DNA of 64,000 nucleotides from an uncultured Butyricimonas sp. Its GTDB lineage: Bacteria > Bacteroidota > Bacteroidia > Bacteroidales > Marinifilaceae. Position numbers and translations under genes: made by a program. Position 1 is the stretch's first letter, and each line of letters opens with the position of its first letter. Below the pieces are notes generated by a model. That model saw nothing but the letters and a program-made list of their open reading frames with translations. It did not search any database and was not told where the DNA came from. The stretch spans positions 1 to 64,000 of the forward strand of contig CALUHX010000007.1 of assembly GCA_944320555.1 (NCBI GenBank), given 5' to 3'. Shown in pieces: positions 55,484 through 63,334 of the stretch.

Positions 55484-55491
55484 TATCTTTG
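55484..55491 (+). promoter_or_regulatory. -7 box upstream of the 217-aa gene
   Basis: TATCTTTG, a perfect TAnnTTTG match, with a T run before it. No strong -33 box is seen. The gene starts about 140 nt later, leaving a long leader. Confidence 0.5.
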
Positions 55492-55630
55492 CACCCAAGT
55501 TACACGCCTGCAAGGGGTGCGATAGTAGCAAGTTAGACACGGTTTGCACGGGTCGCAGATGTGGCTTGAAACAATGAGTGTGAACGGAAGGGGTGGCGGA
55601 GGGGATGGTAAAAAAAGAAAGGAGAACGAA

Positions 55631-56284
55631 ATGAAAGTGATTGATCCGGAAGGAAAATTGTTTAGAGGAAGAGTGGGAAACATGGTTTACTACGTGATGA
55701 ATGGAAAGACTTACGCCCGGCGCGCGGCAGAACCTAGCAAGCGGGAACGCACGGAGCGGCAGCGTGCCGTGGTGGCTCGTTTCACCACGATGCAGCAATT
55801 GTACAGTTATTTTCACCAGTGCGTGTCGGCGGACATTTGGCGGTTGGCCGGACAGGCGAAGGGAAAATTGGCGGCCAATCTGTTCCACTCGGTGAATTGT
55901 GGGTGCGTGGACGAGAAGGGGATGATTGTGCAGCCGGGGTTGTTCCGTTTTTCGGCGGGGAGCCTGGTGCTGCCGACGGGGGTGCGAGTGGAGCGCGCGG
56001 GGGATGGCGAGTGGCGGGTGACGTGGGACGCGGACGACGATTGGACGACGTCGGCCGCTGACGACCGGCTGATGGTGGGGCTGCTGTATGGCCGCAACAT
56101 GGACTCGCCCCGATGGGCCGCGGGTGTGACGGGCCGCCGCGGGGACGGGGCGGGGTCGTTCCGGACGGAGGAGGGAAAGTTCGGCGCGCCGGCGCACGCC
56201 TACGTGCTGTTCGCCCGGGAGGACGGGTCGGCTTATTCGCCGAGCTTGCATTTCCCGTTGGCCGACGGCGCGGCGGAGCGTTAG
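55631..56284 (+). CDS. Protein of unknown function, DUF6266-like N-terminus
   Basis: The ATG at 55631 has AAAGGAG eight bases before it, one of the few strong ribosome sites in the window, and gives 217 aa. The start, MKVIDPEGKLFRGRVGNMVY followed by GKTYARRAAEPSKRERTERQ, resembles the N-terminus of DUF6266-type Bacteroidales proteins (G-KVG--VY--GK-Y-R). The second half is a beta-rich domain with WRVTWDADDDWTTSAADDRLM and AYVLFAREDGSAYS. There is no signal peptide, and no catalytic motif is seen. Starts further upstream give N-termini with poly-glycine and lysine and are less likely. It converges with the LRR gene across a hairpin. Confidence 0.7.
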   Translation: MKVIDPEGKLFRGRVGNMVYYVMNGKTYARRAAEPSKRERTERQRAVVARFTTMQQLYSYFHQCVSADIWRLAGQAKGKLAANLFHSVNCGCVDEKGMIVQPGLFRFSAGSLVLPTGVRVERAGDGEWRVTWDADDDWTTSAADDRLMVGLLYGRNMDSPRWAAGVTGRRGDGAGSFRTEEGKFGAPAHAYVLFAREDGSAYSPSLHFPLADGAAER

Positions 56285-56327
56285 GGGTGGCGTTTGCCTC
56301 CGCGGCGGGGGAAAAGGGGGGGGCCGC

Positions 56328-56372
56328 AAAAAAAGGAGAGGCTGCCCCGGAATTGTCGGAACGGCCTCTTTC
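56328..56372. terminator. Hairpin between convergent genes
   Basis: AGAGGC pairs with GCCTCT, with inner CCG/CGG pairs. T-rich runs follow on both strands (A run at 56328-56334; TTTC after 56368). Confidence 0.6.
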
Positions 56373-56398
56373 AATTGTTCGACGATTGAAAAATTCCT

Positions 56399-57448
56399 TT
56401 ATGAGTACAGGCGGGGCAGGCGGGCGTATTTGTTGAAAAGCCGCTCGCATCCTTTCCGCAGGCGTTCGGGGAGGCGCACGCTTTCGAGGGCGCGGCAGTC
56501 CTTGAACACGAGGTCGCCCACGCGCTCCACGGAGTCGGGAATCTCGACGTGCCTCAGGTTGTAGCATTCGCTGAAGGCCTCGTCTTCGATTTCTTTCACG
56601 CCGTTCTCCACGACGACGGCCGACAGGCTCCAGCAGCGGGCGAATCCCCTCCGCGGCACGGCCCGCAGCGTGCCCGGGACGTTCACTTTGGCCAGGTTGA
56701 AGCAATTGGCGAAGGCCTCCCGTCCCATCTCCACGATCCGGGGCAGGCGAATCTCGCCCAGCAGGTGGCATCCGCTGAAGGCTTCCTCGCCGATTTCCTT
56801 CAGGCTGTCCGGCAGGCGCGCCTCCCGAAGGCTGTGGCATTCTTTCAGCGCGCCCCGTCCGAGCTCCGGCACGTTGCCATCGATGGTGACGGAGGCGATT
56901 TCGTCCCTCGAGTACGCCCAAAAGTCGGAGAGGGTCTCCACGCCCGGGGGGAAGGTGACCGCCCGCGCGCCGTCGTACCTGGCCCGCAGGTTTTCCAGGC
57001 ATTTCATGAAGCGCGACGAGGCCGCTTTCAGTCCCTCGCGCGCGTATCCGTAGAGGCGTCCGTCTTCCAGGTTCGGGAACACGCCCCGCAGCTCGTTCAG
57101 GCTTTCCTTGGCCTCCGTCTGGAGCATGGTGTAGGGCTGGTCTTCCGGGAATCTCACGGGTTTGAAGTATTCCCGCCCGTCGTACATGTTCACGGCGAGC
57201 TCGCGCAGGTCCATTTTCACCTCTTTGAACATGAACGCCAGTATCTCTTCCGAGCGGACGGGCTCCCGCTCTTTTTCCTCTTCCCATTGCTTTCGCAATT
57301 TAATCCAGTCTTTTTGCGAGCGTTCCCTTTCCAGCTGTTTTTCTTTTTGGCGCATCTTTTCTTTTTTTACTTCCCGGTACGCTTCGAGCAGTTTGTTTAT
57401 GACAATCAGGATTATAAAAAGCCCGACGACCGCAATCAGTATTTTCAT
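56399..57448 (-). CDS. Membrane-anchored BspA-type leucine-rich repeat protein
   Basis: This 349-aa protein has an N-terminal transmembrane helix (residues 2-19, ILIAVVGLFIILIVINKL), then a charged E/K/R coiled coil (30-55). From about residue 185 at least five LRR_5 (BspA) repeats follow with the pattern C-L-----P-------A---C: ALKECHSLREARLPDSLKEI, AFSGCHLLGEIRLP, AFANCFNLAKVNVP, GFARCWSLSAVVV and AFSECYNLRHVEIP. LRR_5 proteins bind protein partners. There is no signal-peptide cleavage site, so it is inner-membrane anchored. A long structured leader lies upstream. Confidence 0.85.
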   Translation of the reverse strand: MKILIAVVGLFIILIVINKLLEAYREVKKEKMRQKEKQLERERSQKDWIKLRKQWEEEKEREPVRSEEILAFMFKEVKMDLRELAVNMYDGREYFKPVRFPEDQPYTMLQTEAKESLNELRGVFPNLEDGRLYGYAREGLKAASSRFMKCLENLRARYDGARAVTFPPGVETLSDFWAYSRDEIASVTIDGNVPELGRGALKECHSLREARLPDSLKEIGEEAFSGCHLLGEIRLPRIVEMGREAFANCFNLAKVNVPGTLRAVPRRGFARCWSLSAVVVENGVKEIEDEAFSECYNLRHVEIPDSVERVGDLVFKDCRALESVRLPERLRKGCERLFNKYARLPRLYS

Positions 57449-57507
57449 GTTAGGTCAATTAGTATTTTTTACAATTCCCGTCGTGTCCTAAAGCGGGAAT
57501 CCACACA

Positions 57508-57760
57508 CAAAGAAAGCGCGGACACTTTTTTGTTTATTTCGTCCTGAAGTACGGCCAAGCACTCAACTTTGTAATAAACAGAAACCTCCGCGCTTGACCA
57601 GCGTATATGTGTAGTATATACTTGGCAAGCAGAAGGCGTTTTGGGTCTGTTATCCTACAAAGTTTGAAAATTGGCCGTTTCCAGAACGAGGATAGAGCAA
57701 AAAACGCTTCCAATACAATATGTTACGTCGGTCGCACGGCGGAAACCGCCTTTCCCCAAC
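57508..57760 (-). ncRNA. Structured RNA candidate upstream of the LRR gene
   Basis: Between purC and the LRR gene about 250 bases on the minus strand have an excellent promoter and several matched stems: GAAGCGTTTT (57701-57710) with AAAACGCCTTC (57632-57642), enclosing TATCCT/AGGATA (57689-57694 with 57651-57656); GCTTG-CCA...TGG-CAAGC (57592-57630); and GCGCGG...CCGCGC closing TGTTTATT/AATAAACA (57514-57595), followed by TTTCTTT. The second and third stems share bases 57592-57595, so they may exclude each other. The long imperfect helix recalls 6S-type RNAs, but I do not recognise a family. It could also be a 5' leader of the LRR gene. Confidence 0.5.
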
Positions 57761-57766
57761 GTCAAA

Positions 57767-57798
57767 CAAAAGTAGAAAAGATTTCGGGACCGCGCAAG
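57767..57798 (-). promoter_or_regulatory. Promoter of the structured RNA / LRR leader
   Basis: On the minus strand CTTG (57795-57798), 20 nt, then TACTTTTG (57767-57774). The -7 box is perfect. Transcription should start near 57760. Confidence 0.65.
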
Positions 57799-57850
57799 TT
57801 TGCGCCGTTTATTTTTTGTGAATATTGAGGTTTGTTGGCTTTTTAGGACG

Positions 57851-57887
57851 CGCGAGGGGCGCGACGTTTGGCGTCGCGCCCCTCGCG
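57851..57887. terminator. Very stable GC-rich hairpin after purC
   Basis: A perfect 16-bp stem CGCGAGGGGCGCGACG/CGTCGCGCCCCTCGCG with a 5-nt loop lies 20 bp beyond the purC stop. A small second palindrome, CCCCCGCGGGGG, lies at 57893-57904. No T run follows on the minus strand, so termination is likely but not certain. Confidence 0.65.
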
Positions 57888-57907
57888 TCTTGCCCCCGCG
57901 GGGGAGG

Positions 57908-58858
57908 TCATTTGAGCAGGGAGGCGAGGCAGGCGTCGACGTTGCGCTCGATGCGGCCCAGCACGTCGGGGGTCTCGGCTTTCTCGAAGCGGCTGCCCGT
58001 GATGTGCTCGTACAGCTCGATGTAGCGGTTGGTGATGTTGTCGACGACCTCGGGGGTCATTTCGGGCACCCGTTGGCCTTCTTTTCCTTGGAATCCGTTG
58101 TCCATGAGCCACTCGCGGACGAACTCCTTGGAGAGCTGGCGTTGTTTCTCGCCCCGGGCCAGACGCTCCTCGTATCCGTCGGCGTAGAAATAGCGGGAGG
58201 AGTCGGGGGTGTGGATTTCGTCGATGAGGTAGATTTTGCCGTCTTTCTTGCCGAACTCGTATTTGGTGTCGACGAGGATGAGTCCCATTTTGGCGGCGAT
58301 TTCGGTGCCGCGTTGGAAGAGGGCGTATGTGTACCGCTCGATGGCCTCGTAATCTTCGGGGCTGACGAGTCCTTGGGCGATGATTTCCTCGCGGGAGATG
58401 TTCTCGTCATGTCCCTCGGCGGCCTTGGTGGTGGGGGTGATGAGGGGGGAGGGGAATTTTTGGTTCTCGACCATGCCTTCGGGCAGGGGCAGCCCGCAGA
58501 GCTCGCGTTTTCCGGCCTTGTATTCCCGCCAGGAGCTTCCCGCAAGGTAGCCGCGGATGACCATCTCTACTTTGAACGGCTCGCACTTGTGGCCCACGGT
58601 GACCATGGGGTCGGGGGTGGCTATTTTCCAGTTGGGGACGATGTCCGCGGTGGCGTCGAGGAATTTGGACGCTATCTGGTTGAGGATTTGCCCTTTGTAG
58701 GGTATGCCCTTGGGAAGGACGACGTCGAAGGCCGATATGCGGTCGGTGACGAGCATGACGAGGTATTCGTCGTTGATGTTGTAGACGTCCCGCACTTTTC
58801 CGACGTATTCGTCTTTCTGTTTCGGGAATTTGAAGTTTGTTTTTACAATCGCTTCCAT
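57908..58858 (-). CDS. purC: SAICAR synthetase (phosphoribosylaminoimidazole-succinocarboxamide synthase)
   Basis: PurC joins CAIR with aspartate in purine synthesis. The 316-aa length is that of the larger bacterial/eukaryote-like form. Motifs include GKVRDVYNI at residues 20-28, [62 protein letters not shown] and [10 protein letters not shown] with [12 protein letters not shown]. All substrate and ATP loops are present. It starts 12 bp after the PhoH-like gene ends, and the two may be co-transcribed. Confidence 0.97.
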   Translation of the reverse strand: MEAIVKTNFKFPKQKDEYVGKVRDVYNINDEYLVMLVTDRISAFDVVLPKGIPYKGQILNQIASKFLDATADIVPNWKIATPDPMVTVGHKCEPFKVEMVIRGYLAGSSWREYKAGKRELCGLPLPEGMVENQKFPSPLITPTTKAAEGHDENISREEIIAQGLVSPEDYEAIERYTYALFQRGTEIAAKMGLILVDTKYEFGKKDGKIYLIDEIHTPDSSRYFYADGYEERLARGEKQRQLSKEFVREWLMDNGFQGKEGQRVPEMTPEVVDNITNRYIELYEHITGSRFEKAETPDVLGRIERNVDACLASLLK

Positions 58859-58870
58859 GTTACTTTAAGT

Positions 58871-59824
58871 TTATCGGTTATTATTATTTGTTTCTTTGTT
58901 GTAGGCATTGACAATTTCTTTCACAAGGCGGTGGCGCACGATGTCGTCGTTGTCGAATTGGACGATGGCGATGCCTTTGATGTCGCGCAGGATGCGGGAG
59001 GCGTGGGCCAGGCCGGAGTCCTCCCGGTTGGGGAGGTCGATTTGGCTTATGTCGCCGGTGACGATGAATTTGGCGTTGACGCCCATGCGGGTGAGGAACA
59101 TTTTGAGCTGGTTGCGGGTGGTGTTCTGCGCCTCGTCGAGGATGACGAAGGCGTCGTTGAGGGTGCGTCCCCGCATGTAGGCGAGGGGTGCGATCTGTAT
59201 GATTTCCGACTCGAGGTACTCCGCGAGCTTCCGGGGCGGAATCATGTCGGAGAGCGCATCGTAGAGAGGCTGGAGGTAGGGGTCGATTTTTTCTTTCATG
59301 TCGCCGGGGAGGAATCCGAGGTTTTCTCCCGCTTCCACCGCCGGCCTGCTGAGGATGATGCGTTTTACCTCTTTGTTGCGGAGTGCTTTCACGGCGATGG
59401 CGATGGCGGTGTATGTTTTTCCGGAGCCCGCGGGGCCTGTGACGAAGAGCAGGTCGTTCGTCTTCACGGCCTCGACGAGGGCGCGCTGGTGGGGGGTGCG
59501 CGCGCGGACGATTTTCCCGTTGTTGCCGAACACGATAATCGAGGATGGGTCCTCCGGATTCTCGACGGCGTTGTCCTCCAGGATGATGCGTTTGAGGTTG
59601 GCGAGGGTGAGCATGTTGTATTTGTTGTAGTGCTCGAGGAGGGCGTTGATTTTGGAGACGAGCAGGTCGATGTCTTTTTCCTCGCCCTGGATGATGATTT
59701 CTTCCCCCCGCGCGGTGATTTTCAACTTTGGAAAGAATTCTTTTAAGGTTGTGAATTTTGTGTTGTTAACGCCGTAGAATTCAACGGGGTCGATGTTGCC
59801 TATACTTATTTTCCTTTCTGACAT
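58871..59824 (-). CDS. phoH: PhoH-family ATPase
   Basis: This 317-aa cytoplasmic protein has the PhoH helicase-like ATPase core. Walker A is FVTGPAGSGKTYTAIAIAVK near residue 140, followed by RIILSRPAVEAGENLGFLPGD and the Walker B FVILDEAQNTTRNQLKMFLTRMG, then VTGDISQIDLP. A KH-like or nucleic-acid-binding N-terminal domain (FPKLKITARGEEIIIQGEE) matches the YbeZ type, which acts in RNA metabolism with YbeY. Its start is divergent from the mazG gene. Confidence 0.93.
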   Translation of the reverse strand: MSERKISIGNIDPVEFYGVNNTKFTTLKEFFPKLKITARGEEIIIQGEEKDIDLLVSKINALLEHYNKYNMLTLANLKRIILEDNAVENPEDPSSIIVFGNNGKIVRARTPHQRALVEAVKTNDLLFVTGPAGSGKTYTAIAIAVKALRNKEVKRIILSRPAVEAGENLGFLPGDMKEKIDPYLQPLYDALSDMIPPRKLAEYLESEIIQIAPLAYMRGRTLNDAFVILDEAQNTTRNQLKMFLTRMGVNAKFIVTGDISQIDLPNREDSGLAHASRILRDIKGIAIVQFDNDDIVRHRLVKEIVNAYNKETNNNNR

Positions 59825-59945
59825 GAAACTTCAAATAAATCGCTTATTTTTGCAGTTGCAAATTAGGCAAAATAATTTGGAAATCGGAATAGGGAGGGAA
59901 TATTTTTGTCTGGAGGTTTGCACGGGTTTAATAAGAAGAATTGTT

Positions 59946-60734
59946 ATGGACAAGGATTACGGAAAGCAGGAGGCGGCTTTCGCCGAGTTGCTGGAAATCA
60001 TGAAGACGCTGCGGTCGCGGTGTCCGTGGGACAAGAAGCAGACGATGGAGTCGTTGCGCAACCTGACGGTGGAGGAGGTGTACGAGCTGGGCGACGCGAT
60101 ATTGAGGGGTGACATGGAGGAGGTGAAGAAGGAGTTGGGGGACATTTTGATGCACGTGGTCTTTTACGCCCTTATCGGGCAGGAGAAGGGGGCGTTCGAC
60201 ATCACGGACGTGCTGGAGGAAATATGCGAGAAGTTGCGTTACCGCCATCCGCACATTTACGGGGAGGCGGTGGCGAGGGACGCGGGAGAGGTGGAGCGCA
60301 ATTGGGAGCGGCTGAAGCTGAAGGAGAAGGGGAGGAGCCACCGGGTGCTGGAGGGAGTGCCGGCGACGCTGCCGGCGATGGTGAAGGCGTGCCGGGTGCA
60401 GGAGAAGGTGAGTGGGGTGGGGTTCGATTGGGAGAAGCGGGAGGACGTGTGGGCGAAGGTGAAGGAGGAGGTGGGGGAGCTGGAGGAGGAGATGAGGCGC
60501 GGCGACGCGCGGAAGATGGAGGAGGAGTTCGGGGACGTGTTCTTCGCGCTGGTGAACGCGGCGAGGCTGTACGGGGTGAATCCGGAGGACGCGCTGGAGT
60601 GGACGAACCGCAAGTTCATGCGCCGCTTCTCGCACGTGGAGGACCGCGCGGAGGAGCAAGGGCGCGCGCTGACGGAGATGGGGCTGGAGGAGATGGAGCG
60701 TTATTGGGAGGAGGCGAAGGCAAAGGAAAATTGA
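59946..60734 (+). CDS. mazG: Nucleoside triphosphate pyrophosphohydrolase MazG
   Basis: MazG hydrolyses non-canonical or excess NTPs to NMP and PPi. The ATG at 59946 gives 262 aa with the usual start, FAELLEIMKTLRSRCPWDKK; the open frame upstream is non-coding leader. It has two MazG repeats: EEVYELGDAI with KKELGDILMHVVFYA, and EEVGELEEEM with EEEFGDVFFALVN. The EEXX...EXXD metal-binding pattern is intact in both. The gene is followed at 13 bp by a small unknown gene and a CvfB-like gene. Confidence 0.95.
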   Translation: MDKDYGKQEAAFAELLEIMKTLRSRCPWDKKQTMESLRNLTVEEVYELGDAILRGDMEEVKKELGDILMHVVFYALIGQEKGAFDITDVLEEICEKLRYRHPHIYGEAVARDAGEVERNWERLKLKEKGRSHRVLEGVPATLPAMVKACRVQEKVSGVGFDWEKREDVWAKVKEEVGELEEEMRRGDARKMEEEFGDVFFALVNAARLYGVNPEDALEWTNRKFMRRFSHVEDRAEEQGRALTEMGLEEMERYWEEAKAKEN

Positions 60735-60747
60735 AAGGAAACGAGTT

Positions 60748-61113
60748 ATGGATTTGACAGGAAAATGGCGGTACGAGGAGAATTACACTTACGGAAGGAC
60801 GAAAGGTGAGTTGTTGTTGAAGCAGACGGGCGACCGGCTGAGCGGGAAAATCATATTCACGGACGAGGTGAACGGGGAGTCGGCGTACATGATTCAGGAG
60901 ACGCTGACGGGGTACGTGGACGGCGACCGGGTGAAGCTGGACGCGGAGGATTACGACGTGATTTACGCGGAGCAGGAGGTCGCCTACGAGTTGGACAGCT
61001 GGTTCGGGACGATTGTGGACGAGGATATGATTTCCGGGCTGAGCAAGGACTTGCAAGGCGTGGTGGGCCATTTTTCTTTTGTGCGCATGAAGGATAACAA
61101 GAACAGGATATGA
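60748..61113 (+). CDS. Small conserved protein of unknown function
   Basis: This 121-aa protein starts MDLTGKWRYEENYTYG and is predicted to be a small beta-barrel: GELLLKQTGDRLSGKIIF, ESAYMIQETLTGYVDGDRVKL and a C-terminal GVVGHFSFVRM. The pattern is like small lipocalin/DUF4488-type sensor domains, but I cannot assign a family. It has no signal peptide. Its stop overlaps the ATG of the CvfB-like gene by four bases (ATGA), so translation is coupled. Confidence 0.7.
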   Translation: MDLTGKWRYEENYTYGRTKGELLLKQTGDRLSGKIIFTDEVNGESAYMIQETLTGYVDGDRVKLDAEDYDVIYAEQEVAYELDSWFGTIVDEDMISGLSKDLQGVVGHFSFVRMKDNKNRI

Positions 61114-61952
61114 TAAAATTAGGAGAATATAACAAGCTCCGGGTCGTGAAACTGGTCGATTTCGGGGTTTATTTGGACGGCGGGGAGTATTGGGGCGAGA
61201 TATTGCTGCCCCGGTCGACCGCGCCGGAGGATTGCAAGGAAGGCGACGAGTTGGAGGTGTTTGTTTATTTCGACTCGGAGGACCGGATTATCGCGACGAT
61301 GACGCGGCCGAAGGCCGTGGTGGGCGATTTCAAGGTGATGAAGGTGGTGAGCGTCAGTCGCGTGGGGGCTTTCATGGATTGGGGGTTGCGGAAGGATTTG
61401 CTGGTGCCTTTCCGGGAGATGCGCGACGGGGTGAAGGAGGGGCAGGAGTATCTGGTGTACGTGTACGTGGACAAGACGACGGACCGGATTGTGGGGTCGA
61501 TGAGGTGGTACAAGTTCTTGAACAAGGTTCCCGCGGAGTACGAGCCGGGGGAAGAGGTGTCGCTGATTGTGGGGCGGCGGACGGACGTGGGGTATATGGT
61601 GGTCGTGAACAAGACGCACGAGGCGATGATTTACGAGAACGAGATATTCCAGCCTCTGTCTATCGGTCAGGAGTTGACGGGGTACGTCAAGCAGGTGCGG
61701 AAGGACGGGAAAATAGACTGCATTCTCCAGCGCAACGACGGACACAGGCAGATAGACAGTCTGGCGGCGCGGATTCTGGACATGTTGCGGGAAAACGGGG
61801 GGAGGCTGCCGGTGTGCGACACGAGCGATCCGGAGTTGATATACGAGTTGTTCGGATGCAGCAAGAAGAATTACAAGAAGGCCGTCGGCGCTTTGTTCAG
61901 GCAACGCAAGGTGTATATCGGCGCAAAGGAGCTTATTCTGAATGAGAAGTAA
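61110..61952 (+). CDS. CvfB-like S1 RNA-binding protein
   Basis: This 280-aa protein matches the CvfB/YitL family. Three S1-like OB domains are followed by a winged-helix end. Blocks are VKLVDFGVYLDGGEYWGEILLP, VVSVSRVGAFMDWGLRKDLLVP and VNKTHEAMIYENEIFQPL, and the C-terminal helix ELIYELFGCSKKNYKKAVGAL. In Gram-positives CvfB affects virulence-gene expression; here it may bind RNA or ribosomes. It overlaps the gene before it by four bases and menA by 11. Confidence 0.88.
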   Translation: MIKLGEYNKLRVVKLVDFGVYLDGGEYWGEILLPRSTAPEDCKEGDELEVFVYFDSEDRIIATMTRPKAVVGDFKVMKVVSVSRVGAFMDWGLRKDLLVPFREMRDGVKEGQEYLVYVYVDKTTDRIVGSMRWYKFLNKVPAEYEPGEEVSLIVGRRTDVGYMVVVNKTHEAMIYENEIFQPLSIGQELTGYVKQVRKDGKIDCILQRNDGHRQIDSLAARILDMLRENGGRLPVCDTSDPELIYELFGCSKKNYKKAVGALFRQRKVYIGAKELILNEK

Positions 61953-62850
61953 GGCGAGGGCATACGTGATGAGTCTGCGTCTGCGGACGTTGCCGCTGTC
62001 GTTGGGGGGAGTGTTGCTGGGGTCGTTGCTGTCGGCGAGTGACGGACGGTTTGAGTGGGTCGTTTTCGCGTTGGTCATGGTGACGGCGGCGGCGTTGCAG
62101 ATTCTCTCGAACATGGCCAACGAGATTGGCGACCTGGACAAGGGGACGGACAACGAGCGGCGGCTGGGGCCTATCCGCGGGACGCAGAGCGGCGTGTTGT
62201 CGAGAAGAGAGATGGCGCGTGCGATGGTGGCCACGGGAGGGGTGGCGTTGGTGTCGGGGGTGGCCCTTGTGGCGGTGGCGTTCGGAGACTTGCTTGAGGG
62301 GAGGAGCGTGGCGTTGCTGGTGGCGGGGGGATTTTCCATGGCGGCGGCGGTGAAGTACACGCTGGGGCGGAACGCTTACGGGTACCATGGCCTGGGAGAC
62401 GTGTTCGTGTTCATATTCTTCGGACTGGTGAGCGTGGCGGGGAGTTATTTCGCGATGTCGGGCACGTTGCCGTGGGTGGTGTTGTTGCCGGCGGCGTCTG
62501 TCGGCCTGCTTTCGATGGGGGTGTTGAACATGAACAATATCAGGGACATGGAGAACGACGCGGCTTGCGGGAAACGGACGTTGCCGGTGAGGTTCGGGAT
62601 GGCGTGGGCCAAACGCTACGAGTTCGTGATTGTGATTTTGGCGTTCGCGCTGATGACGGCGTACGCGGCGTTGCATCCCGCGGGATGGGCGGGATATGTT
62701 TTCTGGCTGTCGGCCCCGTTGTTCGGGCTCCATCTCGCGCGCGTGCGCAAAGGGGAGGGGCGGCAGCTGGACGGGCAGCTGAAGTTTATCTCGTTGTCGA
62801 CGCTGTTGTTGGTGGCGCTTTGCGGGCTCGGGCAGTCGCTGGGATGTTAA
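61942..62850 (+). CDS. menA: 1,4-dihydroxy-2-naphthoate polyprenyltransferase
   Basis: MenA attaches the isoprenoid tail in menaquinone synthesis. It is a UbiA-fold inner-membrane enzyme of 302 aa with about eight or nine transmembrane segments. The first Asp-rich site is NMANEIGDLDKGTDNERRLGP near residue 53, and the second is NNIRDMENDAACGKRTLPV near 195. Menaquinone fits an anaerobic Bacteroidales with fumarate respiration. The start overlaps the CvfB-like gene by 11 bp, and a terminator follows, closing the run mazG-menA. Confidence 0.93.
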   Translation: MRSKARAYVMSLRLRTLPLSLGGVLLGSLLSASDGRFEWVVFALVMVTAAALQILSNMANEIGDLDKGTDNERRLGPIRGTQSGVLSRREMARAMVATGGVALVSGVALVAVAFGDLLEGRSVALLVAGGFSMAAAVKYTLGRNAYGYHGLGDVFVFIFFGLVSVAGSYFAMSGTLPWVVLLPAASVGLLSMGVLNMNNIRDMENDAACGKRTLPVRFGMAWAKRYEFVIVILAFALMTAYAALHPAGWAGYVFWLSAPLFGLHLARVRKGEGRQLDGQLKFISLSTLLLVALCGLGQSLGC

Positions 62851-62858
62851 GGACAAAA

Positions 62859-62880
62859 AAAACGGCCGGGGAGCCGTTTT
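62859..62880. terminator. Bidirectional terminator menA / DUF3127
   Basis: AAAACGGC/GCCGTTTT with a 6-nt loop; T runs follow on both strands. Confidence 0.85.
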
Positions 62881-62886
62881 TGTTTT

Positions 62887-63270
62887 TCAGAAAGGAAGGT
62901 CGTCGGCCTCCGGCATGGGGGGAATGTCCTCGATTTTGTAAGGAGGAGGAGCGGTTTGGACGGCGGACTCCTGAGGCTGCACTTTTTCAATCCGCCAGCC
63001 TTCAAGATTGGTGAAATAGGTGACTTGGCCTTTGTTTTCCCATTTCCGTCCGCGGAGGTTGAAGTATACTTTGATTTCTTCGTTGAGTTGGATGTTCTCC
63101 AACAAGTCGCACCGGTCCTGAATGAGTTGGATTTTCACGAAATCGTTCCATTGCGGATTCTTTTCGTTTTCCACCTCGATGACGAATTCCCGTTTTTGGA
63201 AACGGTCGCTGATGCGCTGCGTGTCTTCTTTTTGGATTAGTCTGCCTGTTACTTCGTAGTTCATTGTCAT
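62887..63270 (-). CDS. DUF3127 protein (SSB-like)
   Basis: This 127-aa protein has the DUF3127 OB-like core (MNYEVTGRLIQKEDTQRISD and FQKREFVIEVENEKNPQWNDF). A proline-rich linker is followed by an acidic tail ending EADDLPF, which mimics the C-terminal tip (DDIPF) by which SSB recruits partners. It probably binds single-stranded DNA or a repair complex; this is inferred from the family and the tail. An ATG two codons later (63264) is also possible. It converges with menA. Confidence 0.88.
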   Translation of the reverse strand: MTMNYEVTGRLIQKEDTQRISDRFQKREFVIEVENEKNPQWNDFVKIQLIQDRCDLLENIQLNEEIKVYFNLRGRKWENKGQVTYFTNLEGWRIEKVQPQESAVQTAPPPYKIEDIPPMPEADDLPF

Positions 63271-63278
63271 GAATTTAA

Positions 63279-63311
63279 AAGAGCGGGTATCACTTGCGGA
63301 TACCCCTCTTT
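63279..63311 (-). terminator. Terminator of the FKBP lipoprotein gene
   Basis: On the minus strand the stem AAGAG-GGGTATC pairs with GATACCC-CTCTT (one bulged G) and is followed by TTTT. Confidence 0.75.
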
Positions 63312-63334
63312 GCTTGGTTGTTTTTTATTGTTGG

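Noticed and set aside
57508-57760. RNase P RNA or tmRNA at the structured region
   Set aside because: The GAAAGTCC-type blocks of RNase P RNA and the tRNA-like ends of tmRNA are not present.
57800-59746. A 648-codon open frame on the plus strand opposite purC and phoH
   Set aside because: It is antisense to two well-supported genes and its composition (V/G/D/E-rich, no motifs) is what high-GC codon usage produces on the other strand.
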